From: Arthonia radiata
Taxonomy: Eukaryota > Ascomycota > Arthoniomycetes > Arthoniales > Arthoniaceae
Assembly (NCBI GenBank): GCA_002989075.1
Contig: PSQN01000007.1
Coordinates: forward strand, 1,306,206 to 1,370,205
Direction of reading: 5' to 3'
Length of the DNA stretch: 64,000 nucleotides
Part shown: in pieces, positions 24,367 to 37,215 of the stretch
Position numbering within the stretch: the first letter of the stretch is position 1
Layout of the letters: each line of letters opens with the position of its first letter
Translations under genes and position numbers: made by a program
The notes under the pieces: generated by a model
The model's database searches: none
What the model was told of the DNA's origin: nothing
Seen by the model: the letters and a program-made list of their open reading frames with translations, nothing else

Positions 24367-26631
24367 ATGGCAGCAACAGTGAACCAAGCATCCAGCAACT
24401 CAATTTTCGACAAGCCTGCAGATAGCGAGCTGGCAAATGATGGCACCGGCATCGTCAAGCTTGATCCGTATCTGGAGCCATTTCAAGACGCGTTGAAGCG
24501 AAGGTATTCTAAAGCTCAAGAATGGATTGGCCAAATCAATGCTCACGAAGGCGGCCTGGAGAAGTTCAGCCGTGGTTTCGAGAAATTCGGCTTCAACGTC
24601 CAGTTCAGTGGAGACATCGTGTACCGCGAGTGGGCTCCAAATGCAATGAGAGCCTACCTCATTGGTGACTTCAATGGCTGGAACCGAGACTCGCATGAGA
24701 TGAAGAGGGACCCATACGGAGTCTGGGAGATCACTATACCTGCTCACAATGGTCAGCCTGCTATTCCTCACGACTCCAAAATCAAGATCTCAATGGTGAT
24801 CCCAAATGATCACGCCCGTGCTGAGCGATTGCCCGCGTGGATCACAAGAGTCACTCAGGATATAAAGGTTTCGCCGGTGTACGAAGCTCGCTTCTGGAAT
24901 CCTCCGCACAAGTATCAATTCAAACATCCGCGACCCAAGAAGCCTGAAAGCGCCCGCATATACGAAGCCCATGTCGGTATCGCGTCCCCAGATCCCAAAG
25001 TTGCGACATACAAGGAGTTTACCCACAACGTGCTGCCTCGAATCCACAAGCTCGGTTACAACGTGATTCAACTCATGGCGATCATGGAACATGCTTACTA
25101 TGCCAGCTTTGGCTACCAGATCAACAGCTTTTTCGCAGCTAGCAGCAGGTATGGACTTCCTGACGACCTGAAGGAGCTCATAGATACCGCGCACAGCATG
25201 GGTGTTGTTGTGCTCTTGGACATCGTACACAGCCATGCTTCAAAGAACGTACTCGACGGACTTAACGAGCTCGACGGGTCGGATCATCAATATTTCCATG
25301 GCGGCAAGAGAGGCTTCCATGAGCTGTGGGACAGTCGACTGTTCAACTATGGCAGCCATGAGGTTCTCAGGTTCTTGCTCAGCAATCTGCGCTTTTGGAT
25401 GGACGAGTATCGATTTGATGGCTTCAGGTTTGACGGAGTGACTAGCATGCTTTATACCCATCATGGCATCGGAACGTAAGTTGTCAGCTGTTTTTGCTCC
25501 ATTCGACTGTTATCAGCACGGCTTACAACATCTAGTGGCTTCTCAGGTGGATACCATGAATACTTCGGTGGTGGTGTGGATGAAGACGGCGTCGTCTATC
25601 TGATGCTTGCCAACGAGCTGTTACACACCCTATATCCTGAATCTATCACTATTGCAGAGGATGTGTCGGGCATGCCTGGTTTATGCGTTGCGCTCTCCCT
25701 TGGGGGCATCGGCTTTGACTACAGGCTTGCAATGGCCATCCCGGACCTGTACATCAAATGGCTAAAGGAGAAAGAAGACATAGATTGGGAGGTCGGCCAT
25801 TTGACCCACGTACTTACCAACCGTAGACACGGTGAGAAGACCATCGCCTATTGCGAGAGTCACGATCAGGCGTAAGTCTTGAAAACGAAGGGAGATACGC
25901 GATCGCTAACAAATTACCAGGCTGGTTGGCGACAAGACACTCCTTTTCTGGTTATGCGATGCGCAGATGTACACCAACATGTCGACCGTGTCCGAGCTGA
26001 CCCCGGTTATTGAACGTGGGCTGTCGCTACACAAACTGATCCGGCTCATCACGCATGCTCTTGGCGGTGAAGGATATCTGAACTTCATCGGTAACGAGTT
26101 TGGTCATCCGGAATGGCTGGACTTCCCTCGCGAAGGCAACAACAACAGTTTCCAATACGCTCGTCGCCAATTCAATCTAGTGGACGATCAGCTGCTGCGC
26201 TACGGCCTGCTCAATGCTTTCGACGCCAAGATGCAGTGGACCGAGGAGAAATATGGCTGGCTGCACTCACCACAAGCTTATATCAGCCTCAAGAATGAGA
26301 ATGACAAGGTCGTTGTCTTCGAGCGAGCGGGCTTGTTGTGGATATTCAACTTCCACCCCTCACAAAGCTATTCGGACTACCGCGTCGGCGTTGAGAAAGC
26401 CGGGACATATCGCGTGGTCATTGACACGGATGAACCAGCCTTCGGTGGTTTTGGTCGCGTTGATCATTCAACGCGCTTCTTCACGACCGATTTCGGGTGG
26501 AACGGTCGGTCGAATTTCTTGCAAACATACATTCCTACAAGGACCGCCATCGTAAGTGCATCAGACCTGCGCCGTTTCTGGTTATTTTCACTGACCCATC
26601 ATAGGTGCTAGCACTGGAGGAGACACTCTGA
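24367..26631 (+). CDS. GLC3: 1,4-alpha-glucan (glycogen) branching enzyme
   Basis: Exons 24367-25475, 25536-25871, 25921-26551 and 26605-26631 join in phase (introns of 60, 49 and 53 bp) to 700 residues, the family length. The last exon encodes only eight residues and the stop. An N-terminal CBM48 module ([20 protein letters not shown], then [20 protein letters not shown]) precedes the GH13 barrel. Catalytic features are intact: [17 protein letters not shown] has the Asp nucleophile, [16 protein letters not shown] the Glu acid, and [14 protein letters not shown] the conserved His-Asp. [20 protein letters not shown] is a branching-enzyme signature. The enzyme cuts alpha-1,4 chains and rejoins them as alpha-1,6 branches during glycogen synthesis in the cytosol. 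It is divergent from MCX1. A further in-frame Met does not occur upstream of 24310, and 24367 has the better context. Confidence 0.96.
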
Positions 26632-26996
26632 GCACGGCCGAGGAACGATGGCGCGGTCTGGAGATGATCTGCTCGAAAAGATCATTCTCATGTGGGTTGC
26701 CCCGGAACCTTAGGTCGTTGAGTTACGGGAGCATGGTGTGGGATGAAGTTTACGACCGGGACATCCACCCGCACGCTGTAAAGTCTAGTGATACGCACTG
26801 TACATAGTGTTTATGTTAGCAAGAGATCGAAGCATTGCCGACAAGCGGCGTGAGAGTTGCCGCATTAGGCATCAAATATACTGGTCTGTGCACTCTCCCA
26901 AAGCTTCTCACCTCAGGGAGCTCCATCGTCCTCTCACCTAAGGTCACCATATCCTCTCCACTCTTCACAGACGCTCCCTTCTCTTCAGTCGTCATC
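26632..26996. promoter_or_regulatory. GLC3 terminator and ATP2 promoter
   Basis: Tandem neighbours on the plus strand, 365 bp apart. The 60 bp before the ATP2 start are C/T-rich, usual for highly expressed fungal genes. A plus-strand frame opens from 26835 but is out of frame with the ATP2 start and is ignored. Confidence 0.4.
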
Positions 26997-28878
<1,882 letters not shown>

Positions 28879-29439
28879 GCGAGTCGTTGTGGTGAAGTTG
28901 AAGAAGAGCGGTGAAGCGACAGGTAGAGAAGTGTAAAATACGAGAAGATAGAGGAGTGCAGGTGGCCGTCATGTTCCAATATCCACCCTTCAGTCCGCCG
29001 AGGCAGTGTTGGTGATCTGTTGCCGTGTCAAGTAGCGTAGACAGATGACAATTGAGCCGGCGCGTTCCCTTTGTCTCTAAAGCTCGTCTCGTCTCTCTAT
29101 TTGCTGAGCCCTCGAGTATCAGCAACTGAATACTAGTTGCAGATCTACTTAAACCTTACACAGCGTGTTTCGTGCACTATTTGCCACCTGTACCCAACCC
29201 TGCCATCCGACGTCCTTGTCCAACCCATCTTCTACATTTTTCTGCGCAATACCCTCCATTCTTTGCGTCCACCTGCCCAAGTGAAATCAACACAATATCA
29301 ATGACGTCTCCACTGCCGTGTCTCCCCCAATGGCCCATTGTCCATGGCGCACGACCTCAAACGCCTAATTAACCCTCTCTCCTTTCTGCCCTTCCACACC
29401 TCCCTAGCATCTCGCCTATTCACCCCACACTACCATACC
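28879..29439. other. Intergenic, ATP2 terminator and next promoter
   Basis: Tandem plus-strand genes, 561 bp apart. The 250 bp before 29440 are C/T-rich with few purines. The frame of the next gene is open from 29338, so its start could lie there. No other gene is seen. Confidence 0.4.
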
Positions 29440-30267
29440 ATGTCCGAATCGTCAACATCACTCCCAAAAGACATCCCCCAAACCCTCCTCTCTTCTCCCC
29501 TCCCCCTTTCTATGATCCCGAACCAAAACAACAAAACGCCCCTCTACCCCAATCTAACCTCAAAGATCGCAGCCGCCCAACTCCACCCGGCGTTGGAGAG
29601 TCTGCTGCATCTCTTAAATAATGACCTCCCGGCCGCGCACTTTCTGGTGAGGCACATGCAGGGAGTTGTGCCTACTCGTTCATACGACGTTGGCGACTCA
29701 AATTGCACGAATGGAGAAGGCGAAGGGGATAGCAGTAATGGGACGAACGGTACACAAGGTGACGGGAAGGGGGAGACTAACGCACCACCCAAAATCGAAG
29801 GCATGTTCCTCCACGGCGTCCTCCACCGCCTCGAAGGCGATTACGAGAACGCAAAGGCGTGGCACGCGGATGTCTCCTCGAAGTCTGCTGAAGCTGGGAG
29901 TGGGGGAGATGTATGGACGACCGTGTGGCCTGAGGGGCTGGAGATAGCGACGGGGTTTATTGACGGTATCAAGACCTGGAGGGCGCGGTTTGAGCCTGTT
30001 TATGCGAAGAGCCATCCGCGGCTTGCCGAGGAGGTGGGGGTGGACAGGGATGGTGCAGGTGGACAGAATGGCAAGGACGCTGAGTACGAGCGGTTGAAAG
30101 AATTGCATGAGCGGGAAATGAGAAGGACGTGGGAGTGGTGTAAGCAACGTTATGGACTGGGGAGGTGGGAGGACGCGGATGGAGAGATGGTGGATGGCAT
30201 GGATGGGAAGTATGCGGATATGGCGAAGGGGCAGGTTGTGGGCGGGGAGGGGTGGAGGAACTTTTAG
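29440..30267 (+). CDS. Conserved fungal protein of unknown function
   Basis: Intronless, 275 residues from the Met at 29440 (309 if the Met at 29338 is used). I prefer 29440: MSESSTSLPKDIPQTLLSSP begins a sequence that resembles the N-termini of fungal homologues, and the extra 34 residues are not obviously a targeting signal. Residues about 45-75 (LHPALESLLHLLNNDLPAAH) and, after a Gly/Asn/Thr-rich linker, IEGMFLHGVLHRLEGDYENA KAW form a helical repeat-like core; the latter is recognisable in several ascomycete hypotheticals. The C-terminal half is charged. There is no membrane helix, metal motif or catalytic signature. I cannot assign a role. Confidence 0.7.
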   Translation: MSESSTSLPKDIPQTLLSSPLPLSMIPNQNNKTPLYPNLTSKIAAAQLHPALESLLHLLNNDLPAAHFLVRHMQGVVPTRSYDVGDSNCTNGEGEGDSSNGTNGTQGDGKGETNAPPKIEGMFLHGVLHRLEGDYENAKAWHADVSSKSAEAGSGGDVWTTVWPEGLEIATGFIDGIKTWRARFEPVYAKSHPRLAEEVGVDRDGAGGQNGKDAEYERLKELHEREMRRTWEWCKQRYGLGRWEDADGEMVDGMDGKYADMAKGQVVGGEGWRNF

Positions 30268-30637
30268 AGGTTGGTGTATCGTAACGGAACGCATGCGACC
30301 CATAGCCTGGACGAGGACCTGTATTTTGTTGAGAGGTTCGGCAAGATCGCATAACAGTGTCTAAAGGTGTGGGTGATCCTTCCTGATAGCATTAGCAGGA
30401 CTCAAACTGAGCAACGAGCGAGTGGTGCGCAATGAATATATGGTGTATCAAATGATGAAATGCCATTCCCATGCTGATGGTGATGTACATGCATGTCAGC
30501 CCATGCTCGCTTATGGACAGCATCTCCTCTTGTCCACGCTTCGTTGGTGTATCATCCGCATCTATGCATACGACACCCACTGTGCGCAAAGCCAAACAAA
30601 TTACACTGCCATGTGGGCACTGCTTTGATACATTTGT
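30268..30637. terminator. Convergent intergenic spacer
   Basis: 370 bp between the convergent hypothetical gene at 29440-30267 and COX5. Transcription ends for both should lie here. No gene seen. Confidence 0.4.
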
Positions 30638-31591
30638 CTATTCGTCGTCTCCCTTCAGCACATCAGGCCGTGAGGGACTCTGCACCATGCCCTTGCCTTT
30701 GTAGCCTTCGGAGGAGACGCCGCTAATTGCTTCTGTGCCTTGGGCCTGTTTCATGTGTGTCAGCGAAAGATCGTCTCCATACAGTGAATCGGTGGTATAG
30801 TCTGAGGTGCTTGGAAAACCTCTGCGCGGGGTGTTGGCGCACCTTCAAATACTCGTTCGTCATCTCCTGCCACTCCTTGCTCATCGTCTTCGGCGGTGGA
30901 CGCGCGAAATACCGGATGGTTAGGAAAACGGCTAAGCTGCCACCGATGCCGAGCATCGTGAGGCGAAGGACCTCCCACTTCTCGCCGGGCGGTGCTTGTG
31001 TACGAGGACCGTGCGGGCCGAATGCTATCCAGTATGCTATAAACGGTCAGCATATGCAGTCACAGTACTCGAGATCGGGTGGTGGATGCTCCAGGCAGCA
31101 CGTAAGGCAGTGGAATGCCGTTACAGGCGTTCTAACTATGCAGGGATTCGTCGCAGGGATTTGAAGCAGGAGCAGAAGTGTCTCATCCCTTGCTTCGAGC
31201 TCTGTAGCTCGAGCCAGCGCGCACACGCCGTCCAGCCACGGTATCATATGGAGTTTAGGGCAAACTCACAAGCTCGCTTCTCTTGCATCGTCATATCATG
31301 CCAATCCACCGTCATGCGATCTCTTAGCGCCATCCACAGCTCCGCCTGCTCTTGAGGGGGCATATTCTCCCATCGCTTCTCGATATTGGCTAACGTCGGG
31401 TTGGACACGGCATGCGTCTGATGTCGCTTTTGGCCGGCGCCGACATTCTGGTCTGATGCTTGGGAGGGTTTTGAGGAATCAGGGTTTGTCGCAAGAGCTC
31501 TGCAGCCGGGGCGCAGGACGTGCGTGCTGGGTTGAAGATGTGGACGGACAGAGTTCGTAAGGAGACGAGATGAAGTCGGAAGTCGGACCAT
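30638..31591 (-). CDS. COX5: Cytochrome c oxidase subunit IV (yeast Cox5 type)
   Basis: Exons 31591-31270, 31036-30843 and 30745-30638 join in phase to 207 residues. Intron 1 is 233 bp, the longest in the window, and intron 2 is 97 bp. Residues 1-38 (MVRLPTSSRLLTNSVRPHLQ, then PSTHVLRPGCRALATNP) are a mitochondrial presequence. SNPTLANIEKRWENMPPQEQ and LWMALRDRMTVDWHDMTMQE are the conserved matrix domain, YWIAFGPHGPRTQAPPGEKW the neck, and TMLGIGGSLAVFLTIRYFA the single inner-membrane helix. The tail EAISGVSSEGYKGKGMVQSP faces the intermembrane space. It is a regulatory subunit of respiratory complex IV. A CCAAT box and a TTAGGG pair lie upstream and are listed separately. Confidence 0.95.
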
Positions 31592-31757
31592 GATGAGTGT
31601 GGTGGGAAGAGTGGAGATTTGATCTGAGAGGGAGCTAAGAGAGCGTGAGAGCTCCGCGACGCGTTATGTGCAAATCGTAGCAAGTTACTGTCTCGTTTGG
31701 TTTGAGGTAAGAGCATCTGTAGGAAGTCGTCGGCAACAAGTTTGCAGCTAAGCTCTA

Positions 31758-31762
31758 ATTGG
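31758..31762 (-). promoter_or_regulatory. CCAAT box upstream of COX5
   Basis: CCAAT on the minus strand, 167 bp before the COX5 start. The fungal HAP2/3/5 (CBF) complex binds CCAAT and controls respiratory genes, so a role is plausible. Five bases alone are weak evidence. Confidence 0.35.
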
Positions 31763-31789
31763 CCGAGATAGCTGCGAGGACGTCAATGC

Positions 31790-31802
31790 TTAGGGTTAGG
31801 GT
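31790..31802 (+). promoter_or_regulatory. Interstitial TTAGGG pair in the COX5 promoter
   Basis: ttagggttagggt is two copies of the telomeric hexamer used by most filamentous fungi. It lies 199 bp upstream of the COX5 start, far from any sign of a telomere. Tbf1/TRF-type factors bind such sites in promoters in other fungi. Confidence 0.4.
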
Positions 31803-31970
31803 AAAGAGTCCCAAGTATCAACGTTTAGCCATCTGCACAGTGTTTGTCCAAACCGGTGCTACTTGAATATGTTGTTTCCAGTCACAAGTGACAGCATGGA
31901 CCTTAAGGATCGTAGGTATGGGGGATTAGTAAACAAGAGCGATCTGGGGCTGCAGAGGTCAAGAAGCTTG

Positions 31971-33457
31971 TCATCGTATTTCCACACCAAGCTCTTTCAC
32001 GAATGCCTCTTTCACGTCCGCGTGTAGCTCGTTGACCTCCCTGTTCGTCAACGTCCTCTCCAAGCTCCTGTAATTGATCCGGTAGCACAGACTTTTCCGT
32101 CGAGTTCGCGGGTGCTCAAACTCATCCACCAGCCTCACATCCTCAACCAAATCTCCTCCCTTCTTCCTGATAGTCTCCATCACATCGTTCTCGTGCAACT
32201 CTTGCGCCGCTCCACCCCCACCGGCACTGCTTCCGCTCTTGCTCGTCCAGAATGAGACGTCCTTGTAGCATTCAGGATGCCTCGAGAAGGGTACAAACCG
32301 CTTGGTCGGTCCAGCATCGCTGAATTGGTCCAGAAAGCGCTTGTCCTTCGACCAGAACAGCCGAATATCTGGTATCTCGAACAGTAGCATTGCGATACGC
32401 TCGAGGCCGATGCCAAATGCCCAGCCCAGTTGTGATGGCACTGCGGCGTTCTTCAGTAGATCTTGCAACACCACCCCGCATCCGAGCACTTCAAGCCAGT
32501 CGCCCTGCCACCAGATCTCAAGCTCCCACGATGGCGAGGTGAAGGGAAAGTATGCCTCGACCCAGCGCACCTTCAATAATTCGCTCGAGGCGGCCGTAGC
32601 GTCGCCAGATGCCGCGGCAGCTTTCTTCGCTTCTGAAAAGATCTTGACCACGACGTCTTCGATCGATCGCTTCATGTGTGCTGCGATCGCTTCCGCTTCT
32701 GCCAGTCTATGCTCCGGTTGTAGCGGGTTGCGCTCGGGATGTGTAGGCGGATTGGGGTCTTCGACCACGACGTCTGGTACAGGAAGCTCGTTGAAACTCT
32801 GCCAGACTGCGCCTGACACATCTTCACCGTGTTTTGCGCGATCCCATGTCAGCGCACCTTCCATCTGATGGAAGACCGGATAGTGCGAGCGGTCGACCGC
32901 ATCTCGCCTGTATACATCTGCCGAGATCAGGAATCCGGGCGATGAGTTCTCGCGGAAGATGTCGTCCTGATGTGCTGACGTATGTGTGCGAAGCAGGTGA
33001 TGCGTGTTCAAGTAGTATGTATCGCTGCGGTTCCGACCTGGATGGTCAGGCGGGAAACCAAGTGAATCAAAGTTCTGCTTCGTCGTGACGCCGCGAGGGA
33101 GCGTATTGTGCGTCTTGAAATTGGGAAAGCAGGACTCGATCAATCGGCGCGTAATGCTAATGGGGTGGTTGGGTTGCAGGTGGAGCTGTCGGTCGAGGTA
33201 CGTGAGGACGTGTGGAGGTGCATTGGTGAATGCGTCCGTCTTGTAGTCGACGCTATCGACAGCGATAGTCCTAGGTGGAGACCCTGGAGTTTATTGAGTG
33301 AAGTCCTCCAAGCTTTGATAGCCAAATGCTCACCACTGCTGTAAGCTCGTTGGCATGATCGAGAAGCGAGCGATTGGGAGTATCGTGAATATGTAAGGTG
33401 TAATGATGGGCTGTATGCCCGAATCGTAGCTTGTCTACATGGCAGAACCAAAAGCAT
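31971..33457 (-). CDS. MSF1: Mitochondrial phenylalanyl-tRNA synthetase
   Basis: Exons 33457-33334 and 33283-31971, with a 50-bp intron (GTGAGC..CCAG), give 478 residues, the length of the monomeric mitochondrial enzyme. The N-terminus (MLLVLPCRQATIRAYSPSLH) is basic and Ser/Tyr-rich, fitting an import signal. Class II motifs are visible: motif 1 region ITRRLIESCFPNFKTH (join of exon 2), motif 2 with YPVFHQMEGALTW, and motif 3 GWAFGIGLERIAMLLFEIPD. The C-terminal 95 residues (RHPECYKDVSFW to the end) form the FDX-ACB anticodon-binding domain, which is specific to the mitochondrial form. The enzyme charges mitochondrial tRNA-Phe in the matrix. It is on the same strand as COX5, 379 bp away. No truncation is seen. 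Confidence 0.93.
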
Positions 33458-34083
33458 CTGGACTTTCGACCAGACAATGACCTAACCAATTCATCCGAGC
33501 ACTTCAAGGTCAACTTTTAGCTGGAAGCAGACGGAAAGGCATACTTCGGGGGCCGCCGTAATAGGGACCGAAGGCAAAGTCACGTGGTAACTACCAAAAT
33601 TCCATAAACTGAGAGGGGACACCCCCTTGTCAAACTGCGTTTAGATCTATCGTGTCTGTCTCCCCCAACGTCTCCTTCGGAATGGACCCTTATTCATTGC
33701 CCTATTCTTACGCTTCACTTTTCCACTCAACAATCACACCTGCTGGTACTTTTGCCATGATCAAGCCCTGCCACGTGTTAGCCTTGACACCGCCACCACT
33801 CTCGTTCTTTCGCTCGCACTGACACAGCCATCGTAGACAGTCTATTTACCTATCATGGCCCTAAACTGCTGTTAAACGGACACCTGAGCGTCCGCCTGAA
33901 GACAACGTAGAGAGGCTCAACAGCAGCAAGCTGCGACTTATGTGCGAAGGTGAAAACACTACATGGCAGGCACATGAGGGACCGCGCTGGACGTCCGTTC
34001 TGCGTTCTACGTGTATGTATAATTGCGTACAATTATTCTTTAACATATCTTTAGGGTATTTCGCCGGCGTCGCGCTCACTCCA
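33458..34083. other. Intergenic, MSF1 promoter and lipase terminator
   Basis: Tandem minus-strand genes. It contains a C/T-rich stretch near 33650-33740 on the plus strand. A plus-strand frame from 33940 runs into the lipase gene and is a shadow. No gene supported. Confidence 0.4.
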
Positions 34084-35557
34084 TCAAGCCGTCTCATATC
34101 CGTACAACGGCCTCTGCAAATAATAATTCAACGCGGGCTGGTACGTCGACAGCTCCCGCGCCGGGCGATGGTACTCGCTCCTGCAGGCCGCCGGCGTGTC
34201 TACCCCTTTAAATCTGTCCGCGATCCAATCCAGCCAGATATGCTGACTGGTGTACTGCGTGGGTATATGCTGCGACCCTTCAAACAACGCATACTGCAAG
34301 CCCGACTGCCCGTAGAGGTCGCACGTCGCGTTCACGGCCTGCGTGGTCCCCAAAGCCGACACGACCGTATCAGCCGTACCCTGGATTACCAAAAGCGGAC
34401 CCGCGAAGGGCCGGCCGCCGTTGCCTACGAGCTTGTTGAATGTGCTGAAGACCCAGCCCTCCGTCCAGCTGCCCTGCAGATACGCGACGCGGCTTGGCGT
34501 CGCGAGCGCGGACCGCAGACCCTGGCAGCCGCTGAGGTCGTTGTAAAGACTGAACAGTCTTTCGCCAATGGGCGTGAGAAAGTCCAAGAAACTGTACTCC
34601 GGGAAAATTGATACGATGGCGCTGAGCGCGAGCGTGACGAAAGGGCTTGCGGCTGTGGTGTTCAGATGCGTGTACTGCGTGTAATCAGTTGCGGGACTCA
34701 TTGCCACGGTGCCCAGATATCCTTCCACAGGCTGCTTGGCCTGGCGCTGTGCGTAGCCCCCATGCATTACCACCACCTTGAGAGTGGCCGATGACGACGT
34801 ATTCTATGCTCAGTTCAGAAGGCCAGGTCTTCCGCGCGGCTTCGATGGCATAGGCGATGTCGTTCGCAGCGGCAGGATTGGCGGCCCATTGATGAGGAAT
34901 GAATTTGCCGTCGGCTGTCTTGTTGATGCCAAGGCCTGCGTAGTCCGGCGCGATAACGACATAGCTTTGGAGGGCAAGGGCAAAAGGGGCATTGTACTGG
35001 TTTCTAAGATCCTGGATGTGTGAAGGCGCGCACTCGGTTTGCAGGCCGGTTGTGCCGTGGGCCCAGGCGACGACGGGGTAACCGATAATGTTGGGAAATG
35101 GACGTGGCATGTACGGCCATAAGACATACGCTGAGGTAGGGACTGAGGTGCCATTGAAGTGGGCGGTTTGATATTGGAAACGAGAAATGGCTACCTGTGG
35201 AGGTATCGTGTAATGAGTGGCGGTCGTGGTCTGCTCGACCTTGAGAACGTCGCCAGGGAGGCATGCAGCTGAGGCATTGGGTGAGAGTTCATAAAAGTCG
35301 TCATCGAACACAGAACCTCGAGCCCAATTCGAGCGCTCGAAGGAGACGGCGCCCTGGGCTGCGTGGCCAACGGCGGGGCCGACGTTGGGATCTCTAATGA
35401 CATCAGCTACCTGTTGTGCGTATGCAGAGCCTGAAGGCGCGCCGTAGTCGTTCGCCTGGATCTCTGCAGGTGGAGGCGGTGGTGGGAGCATCTGGCATGA
35501 TGCGAACGGGGAAATTATTGCAATGGCCTCGATGGCGAGAACAGTCAATAATCTCAT
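34084..35557 (-). CDS. Secretory (LIP-family-like) lipase with one frame break
   Basis: Two long frames overlap near 34760. The first (from 35557) starts MRLLTVLAIEAIAIISPFAS, a clear signal peptide, and carries the strand PVVAWAHGTTGLQTECAPS and the nucleophile elbow YVVIGHSQGGGNAWG. The second, shifted by one base, continues directly with YAQRQAKQPVEGYLGTVAMS and holds LLVIQGTADTVVSALGT (likely Asp acid) and FEGSQHIPTQYTSQHIW (likely His base), then ends at 34084. Together this is a typical fungal secretory lipase of about 490 residues with a complete Ser-Asp-His set. The switch falls exactly in a run of five C on the plus strand (34757-34761), and no intron of workable length fits. It is therefore either a sequence error, a recent loss or, less likely, slippage. 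Secreted lipases of this family hydrolyse acylglycerols outside the cell. Confidence 0.78.
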
Positions 35558-36168
35558 GATCCTGTGGTCGCCGCGGAGGGGGAGAAAGAGACGAAGCTCT
35601 CGCCTACGAGTGTGTTCAGAACGTGAGCCATCTAGCCTAAGCGCCCCTCAATCCTATGCAACTCTTGATTTCATTTAAACCATGTGAGATAGCTCGAAAC
35701 GGCTGCAGAACTCCGAAATAGTGTTACCTAGCTACTCAGATTCCTTCCGTAGTACAAGCAATAAGCGACTCGACAGAAGAGCACAGATTTTGAAAGTATC
35801 ATATTGCGTTCTTACAGAGTCAGCCGAGTAGGATCATATTACGTGGACACTCTATCTCAAAGACTATCAGTGTCTCTATACTTGAAGATGTGACGAAGTT
35901 TTTCTAAAGCAGGTAAGCCATTTCCCTGCTCTTAGGTACAGGAGCGAGGATGGTAGAAAGCATGCTACTCCTAGCTTGTAGTCGTGATCGATAACCTGTC
36001 TATACGAGTACCGAGCGCAGCCGCAATCTCCGACCTCCGAGATGGGATCAGATGGAAAGTTGCCAACCTCTCCAGCAGCATAAACCAGACACCATTCCTC
36101 CCTTTCCAACCTCACCGACTATTTCATCCCTTCCGCTACGGCCTCACAATCATTACTAACGCCAGTAC
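35558..36168. promoter_or_regulatory. Divergent promoter region lipase / DIC1
   Basis: 611 bp between the divergent starts. The part just before 36169 is C/A/T-rich. No gene supported. Confidence 0.4.
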
Positions 36169-37215
36169 ATGCCGCATGCCCCTCCCGCACCTTCAAAGCA
36201 TGCACCCACACCCACACCACCCATCCCGATCCTCCCGCCGGTGACCCCCTCACCCAGCATGCCCGAAGATGCAGTAACATTCCACCACGACCGACGCCAA
36301 CGCCACGCCGCGCGCCTCGCACCCCTCCACTACCCCTTCTGGTTCGGCGGCTCGGCATCCTGCTTCGCAGCCTGCGTCACCCACCCCCTCGACCTCGTCA
36401 AAGTCCGCCTGCAGACGCAACCGCACGATGGCGCCCGCCGCAACATGCTGCAGATGCTGCGGCATATCTTCTCTGAGCATGGTGTCAAGGGGCTGTATAA
36501 AGGATTGTCCGCGAGTATACTCAGGCAGGCGACGTACAGCACCACCCGCTTCGGCGTGTACGAAGCGAGCAAAGATGCGTTCACCAAGATACCCGTCACT
36601 GGGAGTAGGGAAAGCGGGGAGCCCGGCATGCTCTCGCTGGTTGCACTCTCCAGCTTCTCGGGGTTCCTGGGCGGCATCGCGGGAAACCCGGCGGATGTAC
36701 TGAACGTGCGCATGCAGCACGATGCTGCGTTACCGCCGGAGCGGCGGCGGAACTACAGGCACGCGCTGGAAGGGCTGGTGCGGATGGCGCGGACGGAGGG
36801 CTTGAGCAGCTTGTTCCGCGGGGTCTGGCCGAATTCCGCAAGGGCGACGCTCATGACCGCGAGTCAGCTGGCGAGCTATGATGGGTTCAAGCGGATGCTG
36901 CTGCAGTCGAAGCTGGGGTTCCGCGACGACCTGACGACGCACTTCACGGCGAGCTTGATGGCGGGGTTTGTGGCGACGACCGTGTGCAGCCCTGTGGATG
37001 TGGTGAAGACCAGAGTCATGAGCGCGCATGAACATGGCGCTGGCGGCGTGTGGGGAATCGTGAAAGAGACGACTGCGAAAGAGGGCTGGCGATGGATGTG
37101 GCGAGGTTGGACGCCGAGTTTTGTACGGCTTGGGCCGCATACGATTGCGACGTTTATGTTTTTGGAACAGCACAAGAAGGTGTATCGGCGGATGAAGGGG
37201 CGTGAGGATGGGTGA
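36169..37215 (+). CDS. DIC1: Mitochondrial dicarboxylate carrier
   Basis: Intronless, 348 residues; a start at the internal Met (MPEDAVTFHHDRRQRHAARL) would give 318 residues and is equally possible. The three carrier repeats each show the P-x-[DE]-x-x-[KR] signature: HPLDLVKVRLQTQ, NPADVLNVRMQHD and SPVDVVKTRVMSA. FWFGGSASCFAACVTHPLDL and LYKGLSASILRQATYSTTRF are close to yeast Dic1 and the mammalian dicarboxylate carrier; the contact residues of repeat 2 (GNPADVLNVRMQ) fit dicarboxylate rather than nucleotide carriers. It exchanges malate or succinate for phosphate across the inner membrane, feeding the citric-acid cycle and gluconeogenesis. The Pro/His-rich N-terminal 50 residues are unusual for a carrier and argue for the later start or for a weak presequence. 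Confidence 0.88.
   Translation: MPHAPPAPSKHAPTPTPPIPILPPVTPSPSMPEDAVTFHHDRRQRHAARLAPLHYPFWFGGSASCFAACVTHPLDLVKVRLQTQPHDGARRNMLQMLRHIFSEHGVKGLYKGLSASILRQATYSTTRFGVYEASKDAFTKIPVTGSRESGEPGMLSLVALSSFSGFLGGIAGNPADVLNVRMQHDAALPPERRRNYRHALEGLVRMARTEGLSSLFRGVWPNSARATLMTASQLASYDGFKRMLLQSKLGFRDDLTTHFTASLMAGFVATTVCSPVDVVKTRVMSAHEHGAGGVWGIVKETTAKEGWRWMWRGWTPSFVRLGPHTIATFMFLEQHKKVYRRMKGREDG

Larger units (their letters stand above)
31592..31970. promoter_or_regulatory. COX5 promoter / mitochondrial PheRS terminator
   Basis: 379 bp between tandem minus-strand genes. It contains a CCAAT box on the coding strand of COX5 (31758-31762) and a doubled TTAGGG (31790-31802). Confidence 0.5.

Noticed and set aside
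31790-31802. TTAGGG pair as a telomere or chromosome-end scar
   Set aside because: Only two units, with normal housekeeping genes on both sides; a promoter site is simpler.
33940-34611. 223-codon plus-strand frame
   Set aside because: Runs antisense into the secretory lipase and is Arg-rich, a usual shadow of a GC-rich gene.
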